Source of the DNA: Aquisphaera sp049516015
Lineage (GTDB): Bacteria; Planctomycetota; Planctomycetia; Isosphaerales; Isosphaeraceae
Direction of reading: 5' to 3'
NCBI GenBank assembly: GCA_049516015.1
Contig: JBEKTN010000008.1
Location: forward strand, 1-64,000
DNA length: 64,000 bases
Below the pieces are notes generated by a model. The model did not search any database, had not been told where the DNA came from, and saw only the letters and a list, made by a program, of their open reading frames with translations. The position numbers and the translations under genes are program-made. Shown here one piece after another: positions 35,839-44,753 of the stretch; within the stretch, counting starts at the first letter, position 1, and each line of letters starts with the position of its first letter.

Positions 35839-36711
35839 CTAGCCCGACCCCTCCTCGAGGTCGAGACCGAGATCCTCGCCATGGACGATGTACCAATTCT
35901 TGATCGCCTGCCGCCGATTCTGATCGCTCGAGATGAGGCTGGACGATCCCTGGAGCACGCGTTGCCTCAACTCTTCCTTGTTGAGGTAGAGGGACAAGAG
36001 GCGGAAATCATCGAGATCCTTGGGCCGGGCCGAGAAGACCTTTCCAGCGATGATGTCAAGAGCGTCCACGAGCCTCACCTGAATCTTGCCGAATGTACCG
36101 AAGTCGATCGTCCGAGACTCCCACCCTTGTGGCAGGTAATGGCTCTGAAAGTGGGTGATGCGCAAACCATAGCGGGCCGAAAGGTCCTGGAGGACTTGAC
36201 GCTCGTCACGGATTTCCACCGGAACCTCGTCAACGATGTCCACATCCTCCGTGGCCCTGGACAGGAGGCCTCTCAGGACCAGCGATGCGGCCCCCTCCAT
36301 CGTGATTGTCGCGGGGGAAGCAATCGCGCTGCCCAGCTCTCTCAGGAACTGACGAACCGTGATCGGGCTCAAGTGAGGCATCAGACGTTCCTTGAGCGAG
36401 GGAAATTTGACATCGCAATGACTCTTCGAGACATCGGCTGTTCGCGCCCGAATGGCCTCCGTGATCTGGATGGCCGTGCGCTCGAACAGGTAATCGTTCA
36501 ACAACGGCGGTTCGATGGACTGTTCGAGAGCCTCCCAGCCCTCCTTGACGAGCTGGAGGGTCCTCCAGTCCAGGTTCGGCTGGACCAGAACGGTCTCGAT
36601 GGCTCGGGCGAGAGTCGCCGGGTCAATCGTCGGGCTCGCGAGCAGATTCCAGAGAGCATCCACGGCATCCGCGCCGCGGACGGTTTGATCGGTGAGGGAT
36701 GAGATGCTCAT
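35839..36711 (-). CDS. Nucleotidyltransferase (DUF6036/AbiEii-like)
   Basis: A 290-residue protein. After a helical N-terminal region (with AVDALWNLLASPTIDP) it carries the minimal nucleotidyltransferase core: ITMEGAASLVLRGLLSRATEDVDIV, where the G-(A/S)-S segment and the D-x-D of DVDIV are the usual active-site elements. It also has PKDLDDFRLLSLYL near the end, as in AbiEii/DUF6036 proteins. Such enzymes modify tRNA or protein in toxin-antitoxin or phage-abortive systems. No cognate AbiEi partner is next to it; the nearest genes are a Uma2 remnant and a kinase. Confidence 0.75.
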   Translation of the reverse strand: MSISSLTDQTVRGADAVDALWNLLASPTIDPATLARAIETVLVQPNLDWRTLQLVKEGWEALEQSIEPPLLNDYLFERTAIQITEAIRARTADVSKSHCDVKFPSLKERLMPHLSPITVRQFLRELGSAIASPATITMEGAASLVLRGLLSRATEDVDIVDEVPVEIRDERQVLQDLSARYGLRITHFQSHYLPQGWESRTIDFGTFGKIQVRLVDALDIIAGKVFSARPKDLDDFRLLSLYLNKEELRQRVLQGSSSLISSDQNRRQAIKNWYIVHGEDLGLDLEEGSG

Positions 36712-36890
36712 CTCACGGTCGTATCCGTCAAGGACTCAACAGGACTGTCTTGTTCCGAAACCCCGGCTCTTGAGTTCGGCACGTCACAAAGCCTTGGTCC
36801 TGCTCTCACGCCGGCCAGGTCTCTGGCCTCGCGCAGTCGCGAATCCGCCACCTCGACGACCAGAGCGACGTCGCCTTGATCCGGGTCGTG
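36708..36890 (-). pseudogene. Uma2 family endonuclease, fragment
   Basis: The segment PDQGDVALVVEVADSRLREARDLAG matches the strand of Uma2 (DUF820) nucleases that carries their VEVSD-type catalytic motif. The rest of the fold is absent, and the frame reaches a stop at 36708 after unrelated residues. It is wedged between the kinase 3' end and the nucleotidyltransferase start. Confidence 0.6.
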
Positions 36891-36894
36891 GCGG

Positions 36895-37749
36895 CTACTC
36901 GCCGTCGGCACCCTTGAGGTCCACCTCTGCCAGGCCCATCTGCTTGGCGATCTTGGAGAGCAGATCGCGGACCTCGAACATGCCGGCCGGGCGCTTTTCG
37001 GGATCGGACTGAAGGCAGGCGACGATCAGGGCGTTGAGGTCCGCGGGAATGCGCGGATTGAGCTTGTTGGGAAGCGTGACTTTCCTTTCGTCTCCAGGCT
37101 TGGGAATGGCCCCCTGCACGAACCGGCCGGTGAACATGCGATACATCGTGGCGCCGAAGTTGTAGATGTCGGTCTTCTGGTCGACCACCTTCTCGATGGC
37201 CTGTTCCGGGGCCATGAACTGCGGGGTTCCCTGGATCCGATCCTTGGCCTGGCCGCGAATCCAGGCGGTGCCGAAGTCGATGAGCTTCACCTGGCCGTTC
37301 TTCGACAACATGATGTTGTGCGGCTTGAGGTCGCCGTGAAAGACACCGCGACGGTGCATGTGCGAGAGCGCCGAGGCCACCTGGCCGAAGATCAACACGA
37401 GCTGGCCCAGTTCGGGCGCCTCGACCTCGTCGAGGCTCTTGCCATCGACGTACTCCATCAGCAGCTCGCAGCCGGTGACCTTGAACCATCTCTTCCGCTG
37501 GCGAAAGTCATAGATCTTGGCGATGGTCGGATGGTTCAGCTTCTGGGAGGCCTCGAACTCGGTCTTCGCCTGCTGGATGTAGATGTCGTCCTCGGGCTCC
37601 TGCTTGCGGACGATCTTCAAAGCGTAACGCTTGCCTCCGGCGGTCTTGTCGCTGATCAGAAAGATCTTGCTTCCCGCGCCCTCGCCGAGCTCGTTGACCA
37701 CGCGGTAGTTCATTCCGGAAAACCTGGGCGTGCTCGTGACGTTCGCCAT
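36895..37749 (-). CDS. Ser/Thr protein kinase
   Basis: A 284-residue Hanks-type kinase domain with almost nothing else. Features in order: Gly loop LGEGAGSK (21-28), catalytic Lys45 (YALKIV), HGDLKPHN with Asp140 (the usual HRD has Gly in place of Arg), DFG at 158-160, and MAPEQ (179-183). The absence of an Arg in HRD suggests it does not need activation-loop phosphorylation. There is no sensor or membrane domain, in contrast to most planctomycete kinases. The start at 37749 fits the family length. The FKBP gene upstream runs on the same strand, 140 bases away. Confidence 0.9.
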   Translation of the reverse strand: MANVTSTPRFSGMNYRVVNELGEGAGSKIFLISDKTAGGKRYALKIVRKQEPEDDIYIQQAKTEFEASQKLNHPTIAKIYDFRQRKRWFKVTGCELLMEYVDGKSLDEVEAPELGQLVLIFGQVASALSHMHRRGVFHGDLKPHNIMLSKNGQVKLIDFGTAWIRGQAKDRIQGTPQFMAPEQAIEKVVDQKTDIYNFGATMYRMFTGRFVQGAIPKPGDERKVTLPNKLNPRIPADLNALIVACLQSDPEKRPAGMFEVRDLLSKIAKQMGLAEVDLKGADGE

Positions 37750-37888
37750 TCGGAGCCTCTTCAGTCGGATTCTGGGTTAGCATTCACTCGCCTGAACACG
37801 TCGTCGGGTTGTGCTTGTGTCTTTTCTTGGCGTGGTCCGGCATCCTGGGGCCTGTGGGCACGGGTTCCAGGAGATCAAACACTGGCGA

Positions 37889-38470
37889 TCAATTGAGAAC
37901 CTGCAAGAGCTCGACCTCGAAGACCAGGTTGGATTTGGGGGGAATCTTCTGCACTTCTCTGTCCCCATAGCCCATCGCAAACGGCACCCAGAGCTTGCGG
38001 GTCTCGCCAACCCGCATGCCGGGCAAGCCCTCTTCCCAGGCCTTGATCAACTGTCCGGTTCCGATGGCGACCTTGTGGGGATTGCCTCGCTCCCGGGTGC
38101 TATCGAAGACCGTGCCGTTCTCGAGGGTTCCCACACAATGGAAGATGGCGACCCGGCCCGGCTTGAGCTCGTCTCCGGTTCCCTCCTTGAGAGTTTCGTA
38201 CTTGACCCCGTTCTTGGTGGTCTTCGTCTCTCCCTTGGCCGTGGGAAGTGCGGGTGCGTATGCCGCGGCCTTGCCGCTCTCTCCCGGTGCCTTGGGAGTA
38301 AGGACAGCCGCCTCGCCCTGGGCCTGCGCTGGATCGTTACTGTCCGGGGCCGTCCGCGGGAGGACAGTCCCCGGCGGGGACGTTGGCACGATCTCCTCCG
38401 GCGCATCGCACCCTACCAGGATCAATGCCAATCCCAGGCATCCCCGGGTCACTAGCTGCCATGAGCTCAT
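37889..38470 (-). CDS. FKBP-type peptidyl-prolyl isomerase lipoprotein
   Basis: A 193-residue protein. The lipobox LVGC (18-21) indicates a lipid-anchored envelope protein. A disordered Pro/Ala-rich linker (25-85) precedes an FKBP domain: GVKYETLKEGTGDELKPG, then GTVFDSTRERG, LIKAWEEGLPGMRVGE, PFAMGYGDR and FEVELLQV. It catalyses cis-trans isomerisation of Xaa-Pro bonds in exported proteins. The ATG at 38470 has GGGGAG upstream and leaves a standard lipoprotein signal; a longer in-frame version starting at 38554 lacks one. Confidence 0.92.
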   Translation of the reverse strand: MSSWQLVTRGCLGLALILVGCDAPEEIVPTSPPGTVLPRTAPDSNDPAQAQGEAAVLTPKAPGESGKAAAYAPALPTAKGETKTTKNGVKYETLKEGTGDELKPGRVAIFHCVGTLENGTVFDSTRERGNPHKVAIGTGQLIKAWEEGLPGMRVGETRKLWVPFAMGYGDREVQKIPPKSNLVFEVELLQVLN

Positions 38471-38624
38471 TAGCTTCTCCCCACCTTGGACAAACGCAAA
38501 GCACGACGAATGATGAAGGATCGGGCTGGCCGGGTAGCGGTGACAGTCAGCCACGTCGCCGACCTACCATCCATGCCGCGAAGACACCCTATTATGTCAT
38601 GAGCGAGGAGGGATCGACCAGATC

Positions 38625-39401
38625 TCAGGGGTCCGGCTTTTTGGCTTCGCCGGCACGGAAATCCCAGGAAGCTCCCCGAACCGATTCGCCCGGCGGATCG
38701 AGCAGCCGGATCTGAGTCACGGCGATCTGACCGCCAATGCAGACTGCGACGTCCGCCCCGGGCCGCCGGGTCCGGCCCTGATAATCGCCCGTATACGTGG
38801 CCATGTCTCCCGCGATGCGATAGTTCAGTGGCAGCGGTGCTACGTCGAGCGGGCAGAGGAGGATCTCGGGCTCTTCACTTCCCGGGGCCGGGTGGGGAAG
38901 GTTCACGTTCCAGAACGTTCCCGGTTCCCACGGTTCGGCCATCAGCATCCGGAGCACCCGGCCGGTCCAGACGGCTGCGCGCGGCCAGTCGATCGCCCGT
39001 CCTTTGGCGATGTAGTGCGAGACCGCGATGCCCGGCACGCCGCGGATCGCCGCCTCGCGCACGGCTGCCACCGTGCCCGAACTGTACACGTCCGTCCCGA
39101 GATTGGCACCGGCGTTGATGCCCGAGAGGACCCAGCGAACCTCGGTCGCCAGCGAGAAAATGGCCAGGCGGATGCAATCGGCGGGCGTGCCGGCGACGGC
39201 CAGATGTCCCTGGCCATCAGGCGTGATCCGGATCGGCTGGTGCGTCGTCACCTGGTGGCCGCAGCCCGAGAGGGGTCCGCAAGGAGCGATCACCCGGCAC
39301 CGACCCAGACCACCCGCCGCCTGGAGCAACGCCTGCATTCCCGGCGCATCGATCCCGTCGTCATTGGTCAGGACGAGAACCGGCTGATCGTGGTCTGTCA
39401 T
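38625..39401 (-). CDS. surE: 5'/3'-nucleotidase SurE
   Basis: A 258-residue protein of the SurE family, which removes phosphate from nucleoside 5'- and 3'-monophosphates in the cytoplasm. The N-terminal TNDDGID (12-18) holds the metal-binding Asp pair. SGCGHQVT and SGINAGANLGTDVYSSGTVAA, in the family order, carry the Ser and Asn residues of the active site. The ATG at 39401 gives the usual start directly before VLVLTNDDG. Length is typical (250-270). Confidence 0.93.
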   Translation of the reverse strand: MTDHDQPVLVLTNDDGIDAPGMQALLQAAGGLGRCRVIAPCGPLSGCGHQVTTHQPIRITPDGQGHLAVAGTPADCIRLAIFSLATEVRWVLSGINAGANLGTDVYSSGTVAAVREAAIRGVPGIAVSHYIAKGRAIDWPRAAVWTGRVLRMLMAEPWEPGTFWNVNLPHPAPGSEEPEILLCPLDVAPLPLNYRIAGDMATYTGDYQGRTRRPGADVAVCIGGQIAVTQIRLLDPPGESVRGASWDFRAGEAKKPDP

Positions 39402-39609
39402 CGTCGCTCGCTGGCGGTTCGGGGGCTTCGGGCGCGTCGGATCGGTCAAGGGCGTCGAACATTTCCTTGGCCCACCGAGGGGGTCATGTTCGACGCCCGA
39501 ACTGCTGACGCTTGGTAAGTGTAGCGAAAGGCCGACAAACCTGATAGGTTTTCACCAGGTCGTGCAGGGTCCCAAGTTCTTCGCATTCTGTCGATTCTGG
39601 TGCATAACC

Positions 39610-39963
39610 ATGGCGGGATTCTTTGATTTGACCGGCCAGGTGGCGCTCGTGACCGGCGCCGGGCGAGGGATCGGGGCGGGAATTGCCCGCAGGCTGCACT
39701 CGGCAGGAGCCAGGATTGCGGTCTTCGACAGGGCGGGCAGGGGGGGCATCACGGTCAATGCGATCTCGCCGGCCGTGATCAGGACACAGATGCTCGAGGG
39801 TCTCGCCCCGTCCACGGTCGAGTACATGATTGCAAAGATTCCGATCGGCCGGACAGGAACCATTGACGAGGTGGCCGCGCTGGTGCACTATCTGGCAAGC
39901 TCGGAGGCAAGCTTCACGACCGGTCAGTGTTACGACATCAGTGGGGGCCGGGCGACGTATTGA
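39610..39963 (+). pseudogene. SDR-family oxidoreductase with in-frame core deletion
   Basis: The first 43 residues are a standard SDR start (VALVTGAGRGIGAGIARRL, ARIAVFDRA). They are then joined in frame to the SDR C-terminal third (GGITVNAISPAVIRTQM, IPIGRTGTIDEVAALVHYLAS, SFTTGQCYDISGG). About 130 residues are missing, including the NNAG segment and the catalytic Ser-Tyr-x3-Lys. The dinucleotide loop and the stop codon are intact, so the product (117 residues) would be an inactive mini-protein. The join is at about 39742. Confidence 0.85.
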
Positions 39964-40075
39964 CCCTCCTCTGTTCGATGGACGGATACCTCCGGCCGCG
40001 GTTCCCGGTCTGCCCCGGCAAGAACAGACGGATGCGCGGCGTCCCCTCTACTCTCCTCGATGCCCGGAACGAGCC

Positions 40076-40636
40076 ATGGACGAATCACTTCCACCGCAAC
40101 CGAACCCCAGCCGGCGCGGACAGGGACGCGACAACGACATCCTCGTGCCGAGAACCGAGATGGAGGTCGGGGCCGCGGATGAGGGAGACCCACCGCGGGC
40201 GGCGGGATCGGTTCTGGGGTCGGGCCCCGCGCCGCTGACCACACTCTTCACGCCTCCTGTCTCCGCGCTCGGCCCACTCTTTCGCCAGCGCTTCGACAGG
40301 ATCTACGAGTGTCGCATCGATTATGACCTGGACGTCAACAACCGGGCCACCATGCGGGTGCTGGGGGGCTATTACAAGTCGCGCCGGCTGATCCGCATCT
40401 ATGCTCGGGAGCGAGAGCAAGGTCTTCGGCCTGTGGAAGAACTTTTCGACACGTTTCTCCACGAGATGGCCCACCATCTCGAGTACACCGAGCCCTTTTC
40501 GTTCTCGGCCCGGTCGTGTGGACGCGTGCCCGGCCGGATGCACAGCCGGCTTTTCTGGAAGATCCTCGGAGAGTTGAAATATCGCTGGGCCCGCTTGCAA
40601 AGATTGCAGCGAGATGGAGCCTCGCCAAGGACGTGA
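40076..40636 (+). CDS. SprT-like zinc metallopeptidase domain protein
   Basis: A 186-residue protein. The first 55 residues are Pro/Asp-rich. The SprT-like core follows: RIYECRIDYDLDVNNRATMRVLGGYY, LIRIYARE, then HEMAHH at 129-134 and a third His at 156 (MHSRLFW). Eukaryotic relatives (Spartan) cleave DNA-protein crosslinks; the bacterial function is unclear. The C-terminal basic helix (WARLQRLQRDG) could bind nucleic acid. Start chosen for its position after the in-frame upstream SDR remnant; the ribosome site is weak. Confidence 0.83.
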   Translation: MDESLPPQPNPSRRGQGRDNDILVPRTEMEVGAADEGDPPRAAGSVLGSGPAPLTTLFTPPVSALGPLFRQRFDRIYECRIDYDLDVNNRATMRVLGGYYKSRRLIRIYAREREQGLRPVEELFDTFLHEMAHHLEYTEPFSFSARSCGRVPGRMHSRLFWKILGELKYRWARLQRLQRDGASPRT

Positions 40637-40695
40637 CCGTCGGCAAAGCCGTGGTGCCGCTATCGTGTGAATGCATAGATCATAGGAGCGTGTTC

Positions 40696-43644
40696 ATGTC
40701 CACGGTGAGTCCTCCAGAGCCGCGACCCCGGTCCGCGACTGCACGGTCGCGGCCGGGCCAGGAGATCGGCTCTGCCGAGCGGCCGTCCTGGGGGCTGTGG
40801 GTCATCGACGCTTGCCTGATCGCGCTTTTCCTTGCGCTCACCTTCCTGCTGGGCATCTTCCCGCTCAAGGATGCCGATTATTACTGGCAGCTCCGGACCG
40901 GCGACCTGATTCGCCAGACCGGCCAGGTTCCCCGCGTCGATTTCTACACCTTCACACGCCATGGCACGCCCTGGATCGACCTGCACTGGATCTTCCAGGT
41001 CGGGATTAGCTGGGTCCGCGAGCACGGCGGCGTACCGGCGCTTACCCTGGCGAAGGCGGTGATCACCTGCCTGGCTGTTTTCCTGCTGGTCACCGCGCGG
41101 CGGCGCTCGTGGCCGGTCTGGACGATGATCCTTGCCTGGCTTCCCGCTCTGCTGGTTCTCAGCGGCCGGATGTACGTCCGGCCGGAGACCCTGAGCCTGC
41201 TTTACCTGTCGATATACCTTGCGGTGGTCTGCCGCTGGGACCGCTTTCCCGGGCTGGCCTGGCTCCTGCCGCTGGTGCAATTGGCATGGGTCAACACACA
41301 CGGCCTGTTCGTGCTGGGCCCGATTGTCCTGGTTTTTGCGCTCGTCGATGCCGCCCTGCGCCGCGGCGCCCTGGCCCCGGAGCACATTCGATGGTGGCAG
41401 ACGGTCGTGCCGGCTTGCGTGGCTACCGGGCTTGCCTGCCTGCTCAATCCCTACGGCCTGCGGGGCGCAATCTATCCCCTGGAACTGGCCAGGACCATGA
41501 GCAACCCGATCTTCTCCCGCTGCATCGCCGAGCTGACACCGATTCCGCTCTTCATCGAGAGGTCCGGGCTGGCAAACCTGCCTCTCCAGCTTCACCTGGC
41601 GACGATCGAGGCCTTCTGGGCGATCTTGGTCGAGATCCGTAGGGCAAACCTGCCTCTCCAGCTTCACCTGGCGACGATCCTGCTGGGGGCCCTGAGCTTC
41701 CTGGTGCCGATTGGCTGGCTGATCGCGGTTCGCCTGCGCGGACATCAGGCGGATTCCGGTGCTGCCGGCAAGCCCGGTGCGGCACCCGTGGGGGGAAACT
41801 CGCGGCGCTCGCCGGCCGCCCGGAAAAGCTCGCGGTCGTCCCGAGCCGGGCGGAAAAAGTGGGGTGCTGCGCTCGATCTGGACGGGGGGGAAGGAAGCTG
41901 GCGGATCAGTCCGTTCCGTCTGCTCCTGTACGCGGCCTTCAGCCTGCTCAGCCTCCAGGCCACTCGCAACAGCCATCAATTCGCGGCGGTGGTCGGCTCG
42001 GTCACCGCGTGGAACTTTGCCGAGTGGACTGCGGCCCGGCACAAGCTCGCGGCCGCACGGGATCCGGCGCGGCTCGTTGCAAGCGGCCTGAAGCCTCGCC
42101 TCGCCACACTCATCGCGGTGGCAGTCTTGCTGCTCTGGGTCGGCACTGGACAGTTCTACGCACAAACCGGCGAGGGCCGCACGATCGGCTGGGGAGAGGA
42201 GCCGCTCTGGTACCCCCACGAGGCCGTGAAGTTCGCCGGCAGCGCGGGGATGCCCGACCGCTTTCTGAGCTACCATAACGCCCATGCCTCGGTCTTCGAG
42301 TATTACCATAGCCCGGAGCGGGAGAACGGGCCGGGCCGTACGGTTTATACCGACCCGCGTCTGGAAATCGCCGGGGTCGAGCTGTTCGACCAGTACCAGA
42401 CGCTGGGCAGGAAGATCACCGACGACCAGCCCGGCTGGGAGGACGAGCTGGATCGACTGGGCCGGCCCAGCATCCTTGTCGATCACGTGGACAACGCCGG
42501 GATCGGGGCCAGCTTGCTGGCCAGCCGGCACTGGAAGTGCGTCTGGTTCGATCCGATTGTCGCGGTCTTTCTGCACGACTCTTACGCACCGGTCAAGACG
42601 CACACGGTCGATTTCGGGGCACGCCATTTCCGGCCCGACCCGGCGACCGAGCCTCATGGCCTCGCTGCGCTGCTGGCCGCCGCCAAGGGTATGCGCAACC
42701 ACCTGAGCTTCGCGATCGGCCGGGGAGACGCGGCCCGCCCGCTGGTCTGGCTCGCGCAGGACTACGCGCGGCGGATCGTCGAGACCGACCCGAACTCGTT
42801 CGAGGGCTGGAAGACCCTGGGGCGGATCGAGCTGCTACGCGATCCACCGGCCCGGCCGGCTCCCCGGTTTCGATTGCCGTTCGACCCGGTCTTCGATCTC
42901 GCGCTCGTTCGCGCCACCTATGCGTTCCGCCGCGCCGTGGACCTGTCCCCGCGCGATTTCATGGCGCTCCTGGGCCTGGAGCAGGTCTTCGAGGCCCGGC
43001 AGATGGATGAGGCCGAGCTGCCGGTGCTCGACCGCCTGGTCGAGGTGCAACCGATCAATCCATTGCAGAGGACCCACCTGGCCCAGGCCGACGCGTCCCG
43101 GGTTCAGATTCAGCAGCGGCTTGGCCCTCCTTCAGCTTCCACCTGGAAGAACCTGGGTGAGCTCGATCAGGTCGTGACCGAGCGGCTTGCCCGCGGCCGG
43201 GCCGGCACGGCGGCCGAGATCCTGGAGCGGGCCTATCCGCCGGAGAAAGCGCCCTGGGATATCCTCGACCGCGTTGCGACCCTGCACCTGCACCTGGGCG
43301 AACCCGAAAAGGCGCGCGACCTCTGGCGGCGGGCGTCGTCGGTCCCCCGGCCGGCTGTCCGCGACGCACGGCTCGCGGTCGCCTACTTCGCGGAAGGCCA
43401 GCTCGATGCGGCACGCAAGGCCTACGAGCAGGCCCTCGCAACCGATCCTTCGCTCTTCGAGGCGCGCTATGGCCTGGCCGTCCTCGAGCAAGATGCCGGC
43501 CGCGCCGCGGCGGCCTATGAGAATGCCCGCGCCGCGATCGAGTCGGCCCCCAGCGAGGTTGCCCGTTCAGCCGCCCGCGCCATCGCCTCGGCCGTGAGCC
43601 GGTTCGCTCGCGCGGAGGTGAACAGGTCAGGTCGTGATTTCTGA
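40696..43644 (+). CDS. Multi-pass membrane protein with C-terminal TPR region
   Basis: A 982-residue protein. Residues 30-55 and about eight further hydrophobic helices to residue 480 make a membrane domain resembling lipid-linked-sugar glycosyltransferases (GT-C), with the early segment DADYYWQLRTGDLI. A large soluble loop or domain follows (with HNAHASVFEYYHSPE), and the C-terminal 330 residues are TPR-like (ARATYAFRRAVDLSPRDFMALLGLEQVFEARQMD). A Lys/Arg/Ser-rich insert (about 365-395) interrupts the membrane part. Start at ATG 40696 with AGGAG at 40684. Function unknown. An internal duplicated stretch is listed separately. Confidence 0.78.
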   Translation: MSTVSPPEPRPRSATARSRPGQEIGSAERPSWGLWVIDACLIALFLALTFLLGIFPLKDADYYWQLRTGDLIRQTGQVPRVDFYTFTRHGTPWIDLHWIFQVGISWVREHGGVPALTLAKAVITCLAVFLLVTARRRSWPVWTMILAWLPALLVLSGRMYVRPETLSLLYLSIYLAVVCRWDRFPGLAWLLPLVQLAWVNTHGLFVLGPIVLVFALVDAALRRGALAPEHIRWWQTVVPACVATGLACLLNPYGLRGAIYPLELARTMSNPIFSRCIAELTPIPLFIERSGLANLPLQLHLATIEAFWAILVEIRRANLPLQLHLATILLGALSFLVPIGWLIAVRLRGHQADSGAAGKPGAAPVGGNSRRSPAARKSSRSSRAGRKKWGAALDLDGGEGSWRISPFRLLLYAAFSLLSLQATRNSHQFAAVVGSVTAWNFAEWTAARHKLAAARDPARLVASGLKPRLATLIAVAVLLLWVGTGQFYAQTGEGRTIGWGEEPLWYPHEAVKFAGSAGMPDRFLSYHNAHASVFEYYHSPERENGPGRTVYTDPRLEIAGVELFDQYQTLGRKITDDQPGWEDELDRLGRPSILVDHVDNAGIGASLLASRHWKCVWFDPIVAVFLHDSYAPVKTHTVDFGARHFRPDPATEPHGLAALLAAAKGMRNHLSFAIGRGDAARPLVWLAQDYARRIVETDPNSFEGWKTLGRIELLRDPPARPAPRFRLPFDPVFDLALVRATYAFRRAVDLSPRDFMALLGLEQVFEARQMDEAELPVLDRLVEVQPINPLQRTHLAQADASRVQIQQRLGPPSASTWKNLGELDQVVTERLARGRAGTAAEILERAYPPEKAPWDILDRVATLHLHLGEPEKARDLWRRASSVPRPAVRDARLAVAYFAEGQLDAARKAYEQALATDPSLFEARYGLAVLEQDAGRAAAAYENARAAIESAPSEVARSAARAIASAVSRFARAEVNRSGRDF
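41571..41680. repeat. Direct repeat of about 36 bp inside the membrane protein gene
   Basis: The same stretch, encoding ANLPLQLHLATI, occurs at about 41572-41607 and 41644-41679, 72 bases apart. The frame is kept, so the second copy adds 24 residues. It looks like a recent slippage duplication within a membrane segment. Confidence 0.78.
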
Positions 43645-43669
43645 CGCAGCCTGTTTTCGAGGTTCGTTT

Positions 43670-43813
43670 ATGCGTGCTTCATCGCTCAAGGCTCTGGCGT
43701 TCACCGGCCATCGGCGGCCCGGCATGAGCAAGGGGCTGATGCTGCCGGAGGCTGAGCGACAGGCTCAGGAGTTCGAGGGCAAGATCCGCATGCTGGTCGT
43801 GGCCGATCCTTGA
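43670..43813 (+). CDS. Possible small protein
   Basis: A 47-residue frame just after the membrane-TPR gene (MRASSLKALAFTGHRRPG, then MLPEAERQAQEF and MLVVADP). It could be a fragment of a longer gene. No family recognised; low confidence. Confidence 0.2.
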   Translation: MRASSLKALAFTGHRRPGMSKGLMLPEAERQAQEFEGKIRMLVVADP

Positions 43814-43834
43814 ACTTGGAGCCTTCGTTTCCGA

Positions 43835-44269
43835 TCAAACGGAGACGCTGACCTTCTTCTTGGACGGCTTTTCACGAGCGGTCTTCCAGTCGTTGTGGAG
43901 CGACTTCAGTTCCTCGAAGGTGACCCCGCCGTGCTCCTCGCCGGAGTTCCAGCGGTCCATCAGCACCTTGAGGCGGTCGCGCAGCGGGCCGCGGGGCAGG
44001 AACTTGCCGTGAAACTTCTTGAGCACCTTGAGCCGGGGATCGGCCGGGGGCCGGGGCGGCGCCTTGGGCTTCTCCTCCTTGGCCGCCTTGGCCGCCTTGG
44101 CGGCCTCGGCGCCTTCCTTGGCCTTCGCCTTCTCTTTTTCCTTGTCCTTGTCCTTCGCTTTGGCTTCAGCCTTCTGCTGCTTGGCATCACCTTGCGGATG
44201 CGGTTTGGACTTGGCTTTGTCCTTGTCCTTATCTTTGTCTTTTCCCTTGTCGCCGTCTTTGCTGGCCAT
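43835..44269 (-). CDS. Lys/Glu/Ala-rich low-complexity protein
   Basis: A 144-residue highly charged protein. Residues 1-75 are almost only Lys, Asp, Glu and Ala, in repeats such as KDKDKDK and AKAAKAAKEE. Residues 80-144 are ordered-looking, with LKVLKKFHGKFLPRGPLRDRLKVLMDRWN. The ATG at 44269 is used. Such proteins are common in planctomycetes; RNA or DNA binding is likely from charge alone but unproven. The repeats make it prone to slippage. Confidence 0.7.
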   Translation of the reverse strand: MASKDGDKGKDKDKDKDKAKSKPHPQGDAKQQKAEAKAKDKDKEKEKAKAKEGAEAAKAAKAAKEEKPKAPPRPPADPRLKVLKKFHGKFLPRGPLRDRLKVLMDRWNSGEEHGGVTFEELKSLHNDWKTAREKPSKKKVSVSV

Positions 44270-44272
44270 CAA

Positions 44273-44628
44273 TCCGATCCTGATCTGTGCTCGTAGGGTG
44301 CCGCGGGAGAGAGTTGGCTGCGACGAGTTGCCTCGCAGGAGCGGCTCCGTCCCTCGACCCAGGTATTCTGCCCCTGGGTCGCGTTGTTGTAAGAATGCTC
44401 ACGTCGCCGCTGCAGGAGCGGGCCAAGTTCGTCGCGCCGACCTCTCATCGACTGCCTCGGAGCGAGTCAAAGCCGGGCCGGAACGATCGAGTCAGTCTAC
44501 TCCAAGCATGGGCAGCCTGACAAGCGAGCCAAGAGAGTGGCGAGCGGAAGGGGCCACCCACTTTCTGGCACCAAGGAACCGTGGGTGGCCCCTTTCGCCC
44601 CGGCTTCGCGGACTCCTAGCCATCATGG
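44273..44628. other. Intergenic, no feature recognised
   Basis: No supported frame and no terminator or repeat noted, apart from a few GC-rich half-palindromes. Confidence 0.4.
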
Positions 44629-44753
44629 TTAGCCGCGCTTCACGGACTCGATAAGCCATGCTACCGGGTACTCAACACCACGGTCCTCGTCAAAGTCCAT
44701 GACAAAATCGTTAGTAAATACCTTCATCTGGCCGAGACATATGAGAGTACCTC

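Noticed and set aside
40660..42702. 680-codon minus-strand frame across the membrane-TPR gene
   Set aside because: Antisense shadow rich in Arg, Asp and Gln with no family signature.
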